DNA of 64,000 bases, from assembly GCA_963971305.1 (NCBI GenBank), contig OZ020309.1, positions 17,849,001 to 17,913,000 on the forward strand, read 5' to 3'. This document shows, one piece after another, positions 1 through 10,989 of this stretch. A program made the position numbers and the translations under genes. The notes beneath the pieces are model-generated. The model searched no databases. It had not been told where the DNA came from and saw only the letters and a list, made by a program, of their open reading frames with translations. How positions within the stretch are numbered: the stretch's first letter is position 1; every line of letters starts with the position of its first letter. This DNA is from Arcuatula senhousia (taxonomy: Eukaryota; Mollusca; Bivalvia; Mytilida; Mytilidae).

Positions 1-2625
1 AAAGATCAAAATCACGTCCCCCGAAAGAATTTATAAGTAGACGCTTTCGTCAGTGTTAAGATTGAAAGGGGTGCTTATATTTTGGCGTAAAATTATTGTG
101 ATGGTATCTTACCCAAAACGGTACTCTTAATATATAAACTAATATTTCGTGTATTCTAATTTTCGCTGTTTTCGATGTTTGTCGCTCATAAAATTACCAG
201 CATAAACTACTCACATTACAATAGTACATCACTATTAACAAAAGTTCTTTGCAACATGGCTGTTTCTACATTTTGATCAACATGTTGATGAATAACTGAC
301 AATTAAATCAAGGTGTTTGAGAAGTTAACAAACGGATAAGGTTGAAAGCCATATATGAGTTATATTAGTGAGTATACAAAACAGATATCCAAAAATGATA
401 AAACATATCAATATCAGAGAGGGCCAAATCTGCAAATCCTCTGTAAAATACATTATCTTGATACATTTTTGTAGCCTACGTAGGTCAGAAAAGTGTCCAT
501 CTTTCCTATGTTTACATTTCTAAAACGTGTTTGTCAAAAAGTGATGTTATTATAAATTTCGAATCATGGAAATAGCCTCATGATAAAATTATGAACGCAG
601 AGTATCAACTTAACAATAAAATACATGTATCAAGTTTTAAATAGAAACAGTATAACATTGCTCAAATCCTATGACATTAAGATACCCTATGTCACAAGAC
701 CAGCTTACTACAAATTAATTAGAACACAAACCAAGATAATAAAGTGATAGAAAAATTACGTCTCCCAATCGAATTCTTGACAATAAGCTTATCCACAATG
801 CAATTTGACAGTTCTGTACAAAATGGCGGTTTCCTAATGAAGGCTTGCTAATCAACATGGCTGATGAATGAGATACAATTAGATTATTGGTTTCGTATAC
901 TGGGTTTTGGGAATTTAACAAAAGGATAAAGTGGAGAGTCGTAAATCTTGATTATATCTACAAAAACAGATATCCCAAAAGGATGATGCATAATACCATA
1001 TCATATAGGGCTACATGCTGCAAACTCTTGGTGAAAAACATTATGTTGATAGGCTTTTTAATTAACGGTGGAAGGGTTAATACGAGTATATGTTACTTTT
1101 TTAGCTCACCTGACCCGAAAAATATCGTTCGGATTTTTGATTCGTAAAAAAACATGGCCGCCATGGCTAAAAATAGAACAGGGGGGTCAAATTACAGTTT
1201 TTTGCAAATAACTCAAAAACGGTAACAGATATCAAAATTCTGGCATAGGGTAAAAGTGATCAGCACCTCAAGATCTACCTGCCTAGAAATTTTCAAGAAG
1301 ATCCAACAATCGATGTAGGAGTAATTGCCCTTTTTCTGGATTTTTTTTTCAAAATTTTGCACTTATTTAGCCCTATATCTTGAAAACTATACAATATATT
1401 TTAAAAATTCAAAATGCAGATGATTGAGCACATCAAGATCTACATTTCATGTAATTAGGTCAAAGCTGTAGAACCATTCGTTTAGGAGTTATGACCCTTA
1501 AAGTGTCAAAATTTACCGTTTTTCATTACTTTTCCCCTGAATTTCAAAGATTAACTTGTCCGACACAATATATCCAACTTCAACCAAACTTGGCACAGTT
1601 GTTTAATAGCACATATGCTACAATTCTATCGTTCAGATTTTTGATTCGTCAAAAAAAATGGCCGCCATGGCTAAAAATAGAACATAGGTGTAAATTGCAG
1701 TTTTTTGCTAATAACTCAAAAATGGTTACAGATATTAAAATTCTGATGGGAGACAAAAGTGATCAGCATCTCAAGATCTACCTGATATGGGAGTTTCAAG
1801 AAGATCCAACAACTGATGTGGGAGTTATTGCCCTTTTTCTGGATTTTTTTCAAAATTTTTCACTTGATTAGCCATATATCTTGAAAACTATACAAGATAT
1901 TTCAAGAATTTGAATTGCATATAATTAAGCACATCAAGATCTACATTTCATGTATTTAGATCAAAGCTGTAGGATCATTTCTTTTAGGAGTTATTGTCCT
2001 TAAAAGAACAAAATTTACCATTTTTCATTACTATTTCCCTGAATTTCAAAGATTAACTTGTCTGACACCGTACGACCAACTGCATTTTAACTTGGCACAC
2101 TTGTTTAATAGCTTATATGCTACAACTCTGTTGTTCAGATTTTTGATTCGTGAAAAACATGGCCGCCATGGCTAAAAATAGAACATAGGGGTAAATTGCA
2201 TTTTTTTGCTAATAACTCAAAAATGGTTTCAGATATCAAAATTGTGCAAGAATAAAAAAAGATCAGCATATTAAGATCTACCTGTGCTTAAATTTTGGAA
2301 AAGATCTGACTGCTGATGTAGGAGTTATTGCCCTTTTTCCTAATTTTTGCCAAATTTTGCACTTATCAAGCCCAATATCTTGAAAACTTACCAAGATATT
2401 TCAGAAATTTAAATCGTATATGGTTATGCACAATAATATCTACAAAATATATGTGTCTGTGTAGTTCAGGTGAGCGATTCAGGCTCCTGGGAGCCTCTTG
2501 TTCATCATATCTAGGATATTATTACAAGCGTTTGAGATATGCCGTTAAAGGCATACAAAAAAGAGATAAAAAATATCAACTTGTTAGCTTACGGAGTAGT
2601 TGACATTTAGGAAAGAAAAATGTAC
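1..2625 (-). other. TULP4 intron 3 (left part only)
   Basis: Begins with the donor GTACAT at 2625 and runs off the left edge. Bases 1-1097 show no recognisable gene or repeat boundary. The remainder is the hairpin-ended tandem-repeat element described separately. No TULP4-like exon was found here. Confidence 0.75.
1098..2503 (+). mobile_element. hairpin-ended element with ~503-bp tandem repeats, copy I
   Basis: Three successive blocks begin with GTTC(G/A)GATTTTTGATTCGT at 1127, 1631 and 2133, giving periods of 504 and 502 bp. Each block contains ACATGGCCGCCATGGCTAAAA (or a close variant), 'AATAACTCAAAAA', 'GATCAGCA' and 'ATCTTGAAAACTATACAA'. The left edge carries TAGCTCACCTGACCC. The right edge carries CAGGTGAGCGATTC followed by the palindrome AGGCTCCTGGGAGCCT (2481-2496) and CTTGTT. 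Ends and internal units match the inverted copy at 9083-10441. Any ORFs in it are frame shadows and no transposase is visible, so it is non-autonomous and its class is unknown. The left hairpin has lost its second arm. Confidence 0.8.
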
Positions 2626-2790
2626 CTTTTGGTCGTCTGGTGTCCATATTCCACAGGTCACGTGCGACTCGTTTAGATTTAACATGTACGACCAGTATCT
2701 CTGTCCGGCAACAGAACCAACCAGTACGAAGCCATCGCAGTAGCAAATCAATGCCATTCTACCATCATGTGACCAGGCAAAATCTGTAAC
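2626..2790 (-). CDS. TULP4: TULP4 orthologue, third coding exon
   Basis: A 165-bp exon of 55 codons, phase 0 at both ends. The acceptor is CTTTTCTTTGCACAG and the donor is AAG followed by GTACAT. It encodes VTDFAWSHDGRMALICYCDG, FVLVGSVAGQRYWSYMLNLN and ESHVTCGIWTPDDQK. The SHDG, DGFVLVGSV.GQR.WS and TCGIWTPDDQ strings are diagnostic of the second and third WD40 blades of TULP4. The exon has no ATG and is therefore easy to miss in an ORF scan. In TULP4 the next residues would be a short strand leading to a G-T-ADG motif; no such exon is seen in 1-2625, so it lies beyond the left edge. Confidence 0.94.
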
Positions 2791-4757
2791 CTGTGCAAAG
2801 AAAAGAACGTGTAAAATAGTTAAATGTCGATCGTGGATGGTCAGTTATGTTAAAAATAATTCAATTACCTAAGCATTCACAATGTATCAAAATATCTTTC
2901 AAATGTCTGCAATTTGATTACTAGTAAATGGTTGCCTGGGAAGACAACAGCAGCGACCATTTGAAAGCTGCTTGTTCCTCTATCTATTTTCCTTGTACGT
3001 AGACCCGAAAAGAGATATATTTAAAATGTAAAAAACGGAGTTGGCCACACATTTCTAAATTTCTGCATTTTTTTTTTAATGCATAGCCTGTGAAAAATTT
3101 TTAGGGGTTGTCCCCACAAAACCAAATATAAGTGATACAACTTATTCATAGTATTTAGTTTCATTTCAACAGCTCTGTCCATGAAACTTTAAACAAAAAC
3201 TATTAAAAACCTTAAGAGCTTTTTCCAACAACGTTTTTAACCAAGTATCAAAATTCAGGTAAAACGTTTCACACATTTATGACCGTATTGCTTATAATGA
3301 CTATTTTATTATTTCGGTTTGGAGAACAGTCTAGACAAAGAAATCGAAAGCTTTTTGATTTTATTATACAAAATATGAAAAGTGAAATGTCGAACCTCCG
3401 GCGGCTGTTTGACATTTATACGAAAATAGCAATAAACAGACAAGGTCATGATTAACTGTTTGTTAAAAGAAGATAAAACTTTGAAAAAATGCTATGTGAG
3501 GTTCAAAATGTCTTTCCTATCCTTTGTCTTTTAAAACTTGGCAAAGACACTTTATGTTGTCACCAAAAATTGAAAAGATCAAAGAGAAATAGAAGATAAG
3601 CGGTTCCTGCCTGCTAAAGCACACCCATGGCTTTTCCAATTACCAATTCAGTGTGTCAAATCCGGTAAAGGAAGACCAAAAATATTCTACGAAAAAACAA
3701 CAGCTGCACTCATTTGAGAGAAAATCAGGAAATGTTAACGATAAAAAAATATATAATGACACTCCAGCACTTCCTTGGTTCATTGCTTTGCAAAACAGCG
3801 TAGATTTAACCAGTTTTTTTGTATTTTTTCCAAACAGAATGTTTTGCATGACAACAAGATGTAATTATGTTTTAATTCTATACAAAAAATGTGTGTAAAA
3901 AGTCGTGTAGACAAACAATTTTACTTTCTTCACTGACATCAGCAATACGTATTTTAAGCACCCGTAGCGCCGTCATAAAGCAGACCGCCAGAAAAATGTT
4001 ATTTTTATTCAAAAAAAATGTTTTAAAGAAGTATGTTTAAACAAATGTATGGCGCCATTTAAAGAAAGACTGGAATGGTTCACGACTTGATAAATGTCAA
4101 ACATAGAAAGTCTTCAGGCATTTTTACAAGAAAAGAAGATACATATAAGAATTATTATAACTAAAGCCAAAAAAAACTATTTTTAGTCCATGAAGATAAA
4201 ATGATGATTAATCAATATCACAATTGATTTAAAAAGATGGAACTCTGTAGGAGCCTTAAAACTTCCTGGTTTCAATTTTGATGAAAAACAATATAGCATT
4301 AATTTATAGATTTCAAAGCTTTGGTTATACTTCATATTCTAACAGAAAGAACTCGCTATGTCAATTCCTTGCCCGTCATTACCATTGTGTTTGTGATGCT
4401 TTGTTAATATCCTTTCGGACATTTTGTGATATCTGGCAGACAGCTACCTTACTAGACAGATACATGATCTAAAGAGAACTAAAAGAACAGAACGTCTTCC
4501 TTAAATCAAATCAAAAAAGAACAAACAACAAAAATGCATGTTAATAGGGTTTTATGTGTCTGGTATTATATCTTCTGTAAAAGCAGATAACGAAAATTAA
4601 GGCTTTCTGACAAGTGTGTAATCTTCGTGATGTTAAGGATGGTGGATATATGTTTCCCATTTGTTTTTTAGGTATCATGTGTACACATGAACAAACGAGC
4701 TCCTTGAAAATATGTTTCAGTTTTACCTTAAAGCCCCTTCATATGAAAAAAAAACAA
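2791..4757. other. intronic stretch, mostly featureless
   Basis: Apart from the retroelement tail at 3601-3722 nothing is recognised. Several short ORFs (for example 4278-4472) have no family resemblance. Confidence 0.6.
3601..3722 (-). repeat. YIDD retroelement 3' tail fragment
   Basis: Contains CGGTTCCTGCCTGCTAAAGC, CAGTGTGTCAAATCCGGTAA and CTGCACTCATTTGAGAG. These match the 3' region of the retroelement at 40962-41826, where the minus frame reads SSFTGFDTLN. Only this short block is present and it is not coding. Confidence 0.7.
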
Positions 4758-5414
4758 TTAAAGACATAGAACCTATCAATTTCGCAATTTTTTACATTGA
4801 ATAAAAAGTACATATATTAAAAATATACTATCTAAAACTTACCTTTACCAACATAAAAACTCAATGTTTTGCAGTTTTCTATAAAATAATCTTATTTTAA
4901 TTATTCGCTTTGATTAAGTATTGTCCAACATAAATATTTACTTTTGGTAAACTGGGTACTGTTAAACTGAGAAACGAAATGTAACCAAACGAGGCGAAGA
5001 GAAAACGAAATCGGTAAATTAGGAAACACGACTGGTGTCGGCTAAAATCGATTCAATTTTCCTTTTTACGAGTTTGACTTGATTTCGTTTCATTTCTAAA
5101 TACAAATTTTAGTTGCTAATTTTACTGTTTACGTTTCCTTCTTTACCGATATCGTTTTTGTGCAGCTCCGTTTCGTTTGGTTACTTTTTGTTTCTCAGTT
5201 TACCAGTACCCGCAAGTGTTTACATTCTATAATTAGTTTGTCCTCTTTTTTGACACTGCGTTTTTTTCATCAGTTTTCCGTCGAAAAGAATACTTTCTGG
5301 CAGGTTTTTTGAAAATTTAACAGTTTCTTCAAAGGTTTTACAATGTATTCTTCAAATAGTGTGAATTTTAGTATTTTTTAAAAATTGCCAAAATGATTGG
5401 TTCTATGTCTTTAA
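4758..5414. mobile_element. TTAA-flanked MITE family A, copy I (657 bp)
   Basis: Ends are perfect inverted repeats TTAAAGACATAGAACC and GGTTCTATGTCTTTAA, the outer four bases being TTAA on both sides. Nearly the same sequence occurs at 49190-49847 in the same orientation. TTAA borders are what piggyBac-type insertion leaves, but the TIR does not begin with the usual CCC, so the superfamily is uncertain. No coding capacity. The interior includes GAGAAACGAAATGTAACCAA and its near inverted partner TTGGTTACTTTTTGTTTCTC, giving a second nested inverted repeat. Confidence 0.85.
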
Positions 5415-5964
5415 GGTTAGTGAGGGCACCTGGAATGTGATTATTAACAGATAAAATATATATTAAAAATTGCAACCTGTGCCAAAAAATAATTTAAAAT
5501 CATATTAATATATATTGTTTGAATATAGAAATTTAATCATAATGTTACAAATACGTCAACCATGCCTCAATATATACAGTTTTAAGTTTAAACAAAGTAA
5601 GGAAATAATTAATATAAAATTCACCCCTTAGTTATTACTAAGACAAAAAGTTAAGCTGGTGACCTGTTTTCTTTATTGTTTTACTTCAAATAATATTGTA
5701 TGACAAAATGTTGAACAAATAAAAGTTTGATTTGAATTCGCATTTTTTAAGACAAGATTTTATGATAATAATATGGCATTTCCTATATAATCTATTCTTA
5801 TTTCAGAAAATTTTGAATTTTGGAAAAACAAGTCTGGAAATATTGTCCAATATTCTACACGTCAAGAAAATGTATATATCCAATATTGATATATAACACA
5901 ATTGTAATCGCCCGTATTTTGAGGGATTTTTTAGGGGAAGGGGGCAGGCGTCCTCACTAACCTT
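5413..5964 (+). mobile_element. MITE family B, copy I (about 552 bp)
   Basis: Starts AAGGTTAGTGAGGGCACCTG and ends CAGGCGTCCTCACTAACCTT, an inverted terminal repeat of about 20 bp with two mismatches. The internal segment AGCTGGTGACCTGTTTT is found reverse-complemented in the copy at 27647-28210, which fixes relative orientation. It abuts family A copy I at the TTAA. No coding capacity. Confidence 0.82.
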
Positions 5965-7845
5965 ATATTAAGAATAAAAGAAGATGAGATAGCGTTAATT
6001 GTGTTTTAGGCAGACCACGGCATGAACACCTTTGATAGTATCTAGAATTTCCAGTTTTCCGACTACTATACAAAATTATGTAGATTGAAAAGGGTTGGTA
6101 GTATTGCCTTATCAGACACTGAGCTTTTGATGCTGGCGACAATATAGTACAGTCAGAAAGGTGATGACAAAATATTATCTCCCTTGTTAATAATTTGTAT
6201 GTCTAACTGATTCGAAAAACACATCATTTTGAATGACGCGATGAGCTGAGATCACCAACTTAATCTTTTGATTAATAAAAAGTAGGTCATGGTTATTTTC
6301 AAGTACGGATACAAGTGAATAGACAAAATATTGTTCTTTTTTTTAGTTAGAATGTTTTACGAATAGAATAATAATTTGTGACAAAAAAGGAATTTATTAT
6401 CTCTAAGGCATAACCGGAACTCTATAAAGGTGATTAACATGTTTAATTTAAAAAATAATGGTATTTGACAGATGACGACCAATCTTATGCTTTTTTTGTT
6501 GACAAAATTTTACGGAAATCGGAGAAAAATGATTTTTTGTCACAAGCAAGTCTAAAACGTTGCTAGGTAAATGAAGGGAGACGATTAGACTTTAACAAAT
6601 CGAACAAACCTCACTTAATAGACCTCCTCCTTCTAAAACGTAATTTTACATTTCCTTATTATCGTTTTATTATAAAGACATGCATTATATTAATAAAAAG
6701 TAAAATTTAAACAGTTTCACCAGTTAAAACCTTATATATTGCAGAATTAAAGAAAAAATATTTTAGGAGGTCGAGTAGACCATTGCTATTTTTAGTTGGG
6801 TATGAGATACTCTCAACGTTTATCTATTTTATGAATGAAATTTCTATATTTAGAAAGGGGGATTCACAAATAACTTATGAACTTAGCACAACTTTGACAA
6901 TCATTTTTATATGCTATAGCGACGGGTTCAGAAATTTTTTATCAGAAAGAATGGAGTCTTATCTGTTGGATATATTTTTTTTCAGATTTTTAGGAGCATG
7001 ATGTTTTATTTGTCACAAAGGAAATCAGACCCCATAATATCCTTTAACATGAGAAATGTGCTCTTTTCACGCTGCATATTTAATAAATCAAGGCGTTCGG
7101 TGTTGTTTACTTTCATTTTACATATCTTTTATCATATTTTATTTTAAAAGTTGCTCTAATAAACTTTTTAATGCCCATAGTAACTACGTAAACATCCCGA
7201 ATCAAATTCTACCTTATTTACTGAAGAGCGCATATTCTTTTGTCTCGTTCTGACCACCTTTCTGACTGAGTATAAAAGGAATATCTTAGTAATCAAAGAA
7301 TCCACTCTGTCATTGCCAAGAATTCCTTAACCGCACTGACTACATTGTTTCAATTACATAATATTTCAAAGACTTTAAAATATGTTTGCATATTCTTACT
7401 GACATGAATTTTTCATCCGACATCTCAACTAAGTCGACCAAGAAGACCTTGAAAAAAAAATTGAACATAAAGATGAAAAAGAAATAAAATGTAGGTAGCT
7501 ATGTCTTTTTCCGTTTGAATTGAGCGTTTTACATCTTTTTTAAGATGCAATATCTAATATTGATATTAATCGTATGTTAGCTAATTATGTCAGCATCTGC
7601 AATGCATTTGAAAAAAAATCAAGACAAGGCCCCTGACAGATTTTATACGTCAAAAAACTCAAAATTTAAATAAAAGATGAAAAATTTTGAGCATATATTC
7701 TTGAAGACAACCGTTATGTCATAACCAAAGACTATATATCAAGAAGACATTATTTTCAAATTTGATAATAGTTAATAAGATGTTTAATAAGTGTACAAGA
7801 CACAGCATACATTATTATACGAACAGCCAGCAACCTACATTGTGA
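5965..7845. other. intronic stretch without recognised features
   Basis: AT-rich sequence with only chance ORFs (6783-7001, 7056-7253). No repeat boundary, RNA gene or exon was identified. Confidence 0.55.
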
Positions 7846-8028
7846 TCAGTGTTCCCAGCCTCGCCTTTTTGCAATGTGTTCAAGAAAAAAATATAATGCA
7901 TACAATGCAAATCCTATACTAAAAATACCAAAGACAGACAGAGCATCTACCATATAGACAACGAGTAAAAACATACGTTTTGGCAGGGAATCCTGGATAA
8001 AGACAGGCACATATACAATAAAAGCCAT
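7846..8028 (-). CDS. unrecognised 60-codon ORF with two hydrophobic segments
   Basis: From ATG at 8028 it reads MAFIVYVPVFIQDSLPKRMF, then a long hydrophobic run (LLVVYMVDALSVFGIFSIGF, ALYALYFFLEH), and ends in IAKRRGWEH. The frame is open upstream for six further codons to a TGA. The pattern hydrophobic helix, SLPKR loop, second helix, basic end loosely resembles the TM2-TM3 region of Cys-loop ion channels, but no diagnostic motif is present. It could be a pseudo-exon or fragment of a duplicated channel gene, or chance. It sits in TULP4 intron 2 on the same strand. Confidence 0.22.
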   Translation of the reverse strand: MAFIVYVPVFIQDSLPKRMFLLVVYMVDALSVFGIFSIGFALYALYFFLEHIAKRRGWEH

Positions 8029-8029
8029 T

Positions 8030-9082
8030 ATAAAACCGTCTAGAACTCATAACTGTTGCTATGCTCACTTGTGATAAACATTTTGTGATTCCGGCAATTT
8101 AGACAAACCTTGATTGATGTACATGGTGAACTGATACTACAAGTTACTACATGTAATTGATGTCATAACTAAAAAGTATGCTGTTACAAATTTAAAAAAA
8201 TAAGATATAAGTATATTGCTTTGAGTCCGTCTATAGCCGTCTTTTGTTAATTAATTGTAAGTTTGTGGTGTCCTTTCCTATCGGTTTTCAGTATTTCTAA
8301 AACAACAGAATGCTGTGGTTTACTTCAATTTAAATGGTTTACATTCCAAAGACCCTATTATTGGTTTTGTACCCTCATTGTCCTTTTCAAGTTTCTCCCT
8401 GAGCTTGTTGTTTATTTTTCATTTATTTTCAGCTTGTGGTGTCCTTTCAAATGTAAATAATTCAAAAGCAAAATTGAATTTGATCAAAATAGGCCAGAGA
8501 CGATCGTTTGATAAGCTGATAAAAGTAGTGCTTTCGTGAAATGAAAGAATCTAGACAGAAAACAATACATAATGAAAGCATAGTACAAAGAGGATAAAAA
8601 GTAGACAAAGTAACAAGATTTCCAACGTTTTAAAAATGTTGATAAAACTTTGGGAAAGATGTCACAAGACTTCCTTCTTTGTTACTTTGCAAAATGATGT
8701 AGAAAAAGTAGCTTTTGTTGTATGATCTTATCAGACAGTACGTTTTAGTCCTGCCAACAAGACGAAGGGAAAGAGACTGTAATTATCTTCAAAGAACCAT
8801 CTCTGTCGATGCTCAGCATTCCATAACAATATCGTCTACTTGGACATGTTACTATTATGTTTTAAAGACTTCAAAAGACGTTTTGCATAATTTGACAGAC
8901 AGGTCTATGTGAAATATATTTTAACGAATGCAAGGATCATTGAACTAAAAGAACTAGCATACAAATACCTAAACGCGTATTAAAACGGTAAATTTGGTTA
9001 AACTTTGATTACGAATTAAACAAAGATATCTAGAAATCCAACAAACTGAAAAAGTGGGTAAGATCTTACTTCAGATGAAAGA
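8030..9082. other. intronic stretch, one short direct repeat
   Basis: The phrase TTGTGGTGTCCTTTC appears at about 8263 and again at about 8435, some 170 bp apart, suggesting a small degraded repeat. Otherwise nothing is recognised. Confidence 0.4.
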
Positions 9083-10441
9083 AACAAGAGGCTCCCAGGA
9101 GCCTGAATCGCTCACCTGACATATGTGCCTGAAGTAAAGGTTATTATAGGCAAAACCTATTTGACATTGAAAGGGCAATAAGGTTAATCAGGGGGTCATC
9201 TGACAATATGGTGGATCTTAAGGTGCTGATCACTTTTGCTCTCAATCAAAATTCAAAAATATGTCACCCTTTTTGAGTTATTAGCACAAAAATGCCATTT
9301 ACCCCTATGTTCTATTTTTAGCCACAGCAGCCATGTTTTACAACCAATCAAAAATCCCAACATCAGTTGTAAACACCTAATGCTAATAAACAATAATACC
9401 ATAATTGGACAATAACTCTCAAAGGAAAGGTCCTATAACGTTGACTCTATAACATATTTGTAGATCTTGATGTGCTTAACAATATGCAATTAAATTTCTC
9501 AAATATCTTGTATAGTTTTCAAGATATTGAGCTAAACAGGTGCAAAATTGGCAAAAAATCCACAAAAGAGCAATAACTCCTACATGGATTTTCTTAAAAA
9601 TTTCAGGGTAGGTAGATCTGATGATGCTGATCACTTTTGTTTCCAATCAAAATTTTTAAATCTGTCACCGTTTTTTAGTTATTTGCAAAAAAACTGCCAT
9701 TTACCCCTATGTTCAATTTTTAGCCATAGCGGCCATGTTCTACCACCAATCAAAAATCCCCACATCAGTTCTATACACCTAATGCTAATAAACAACTATA
9801 CCAAGTTTGGTTCCAATTGGACTTAAAGAGTCAGAGGAGTAAACATTTTCAATGTAATGAGGAAATGCTGTTAAAATGCTCAATTTTGACGTTCTAAGGA
9901 CAATAACTCCTAAAAAGAAAGGTCCTACAACGTTGAGCCTGTTACATATTTTGTAGATCTTGATGTGCTAAACAAAATGCAGGTTAAATTTCTCAAATAC
10001 CTTGTATAGTTTTCAAGATATTGAGTTAAACGGGTTCAAAATATGCAAAAAAAAAACACAAAAAGGGCAATAACTCCTACATGGGTAGTTGGATTTTCTT
10101 CCAAATTTCAGGGTAGGTAGATCTTGAGGTTCTGATCACTTTTAACATGCCAGAATTTTGATATCCGTAGCCGTTTTTGAGTTATTTGTAAAAAACTGCT
10201 TTTTACCCCTATGTACTATTTTAGCCACGGCGGCCATGTTTTACGACGAATCAAAAATCCCCACATCAGTTCTAAGCACCGAATGCTAATGAACAACCGT
10301 ATCAAATTTGGGTTCAATTGGACATATGGTGTCAGAGGAGTTAACGTTTTAAAAAGTTTACGGACGGACGTCGGACGGACGGACGACGGACGCCAAGTGA
10401 TGACAATAGCTCACCTGACCCTTTGGGTCAGGTGAGCTAAA
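9083..10441 (-). mobile_element. hairpin-ended element with tandem repeats, copy II
   Basis: Same family as 1098-2503 in the opposite orientation. It starts with AACAAGAGGCTCCCAGGAGC and the hairpin AGGCTCCCAGGAGCCT (9089-9104), then CTGAATCGCTCACCTGA. It ends in a perfect 15-bp-arm hairpin, TAGCTCACCTGACCC, TTT, GGGTCAGGTGAGCTA (10407-10439). Internal units carry a GCCATGTT(T/C)TAC(A/C/G)AC(C/G)AATCAAAAATCC core at about 9330, 9731 and 10232 (spacing about 402 and 501 bp), so one unit has lost about 100 bp. Just inside the right hairpin is a short ACGGACG/GACGGACGTCGG tract (10372-10393). Confidence 0.8.
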
Positions 10442-10560
10442 AAAGAGGCACCAATGGGGCAATCGAGTGTCAAAAGACAGAAAGGGCAACACCAAAACCA
10501 GTAAACATGAACAAGAGCAGCACACCAAAAACAAAACACATAAAAACCTACACAAAATCA
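10442..10560 (-). repeat. YIDD retroelement 3' tail fragment
   Basis: AGAGGCACCAATGGGGCAAT, GTCAAAAGACAGAAAGGGCA and CAGTAAACATGAACAAGAGC match the end of the element at 40962-41826. It lies immediately beside the hairpin end of the element finishing at 10441. Confidence 0.65.
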
Positions 10561-10897
10561 ACCAAATAGGTATTTAACAAGATTATATAAACAAACCAGT
10601 CGGATAATAAGGTGTTAACACCTGGATAATATTTTTATGGGGGTATATACATGTACCAATTGTAGAATTAACGAAAAACAGATCGTACAATGTTTGCATG
10701 ATTATCAATGTATGAATTACGTATTCTGAGTTCTTGAAGGCTGATATTTTTTTTTCTTATTTATATCGGTATTCTAGAAGTTTATATGGTGCTTACCTCA
10801 AGACAATGTTTTGGCAGATTTCATTGCGCAAAGGACATTATGAAAATTACATAAATTGTATTGCAACTGATGTCTTATAGTCACAAATATATAATTA

Positions 10898-10976
10898 TCA
10901 AAGAAGCAGATGTACCAACTTGGAATCCGATTGTAGAAAGTCAGAAAGGGCAACAAAAAACCTGTAAACACGTATA
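10898..10976 (-). repeat. YIDD retroelement 3' tail fragment
   Basis: AAGAAGCAGATGTACCAACT, GAATCCGATTGTAGAAAGTC and GAAAGGGCAACAAAAAACCT are diverged versions of the extreme 3' tail at 40962-41040. Confidence 0.6.
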
Positions 10977-10989
10977 ATAATTGAAAACC

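Noticed and set aside
1491..1871. 126-codon plus ORF
   Set aside because: Lies entirely within the tandem-repeat element and its frame is broken in the neighbouring unit; not coding.
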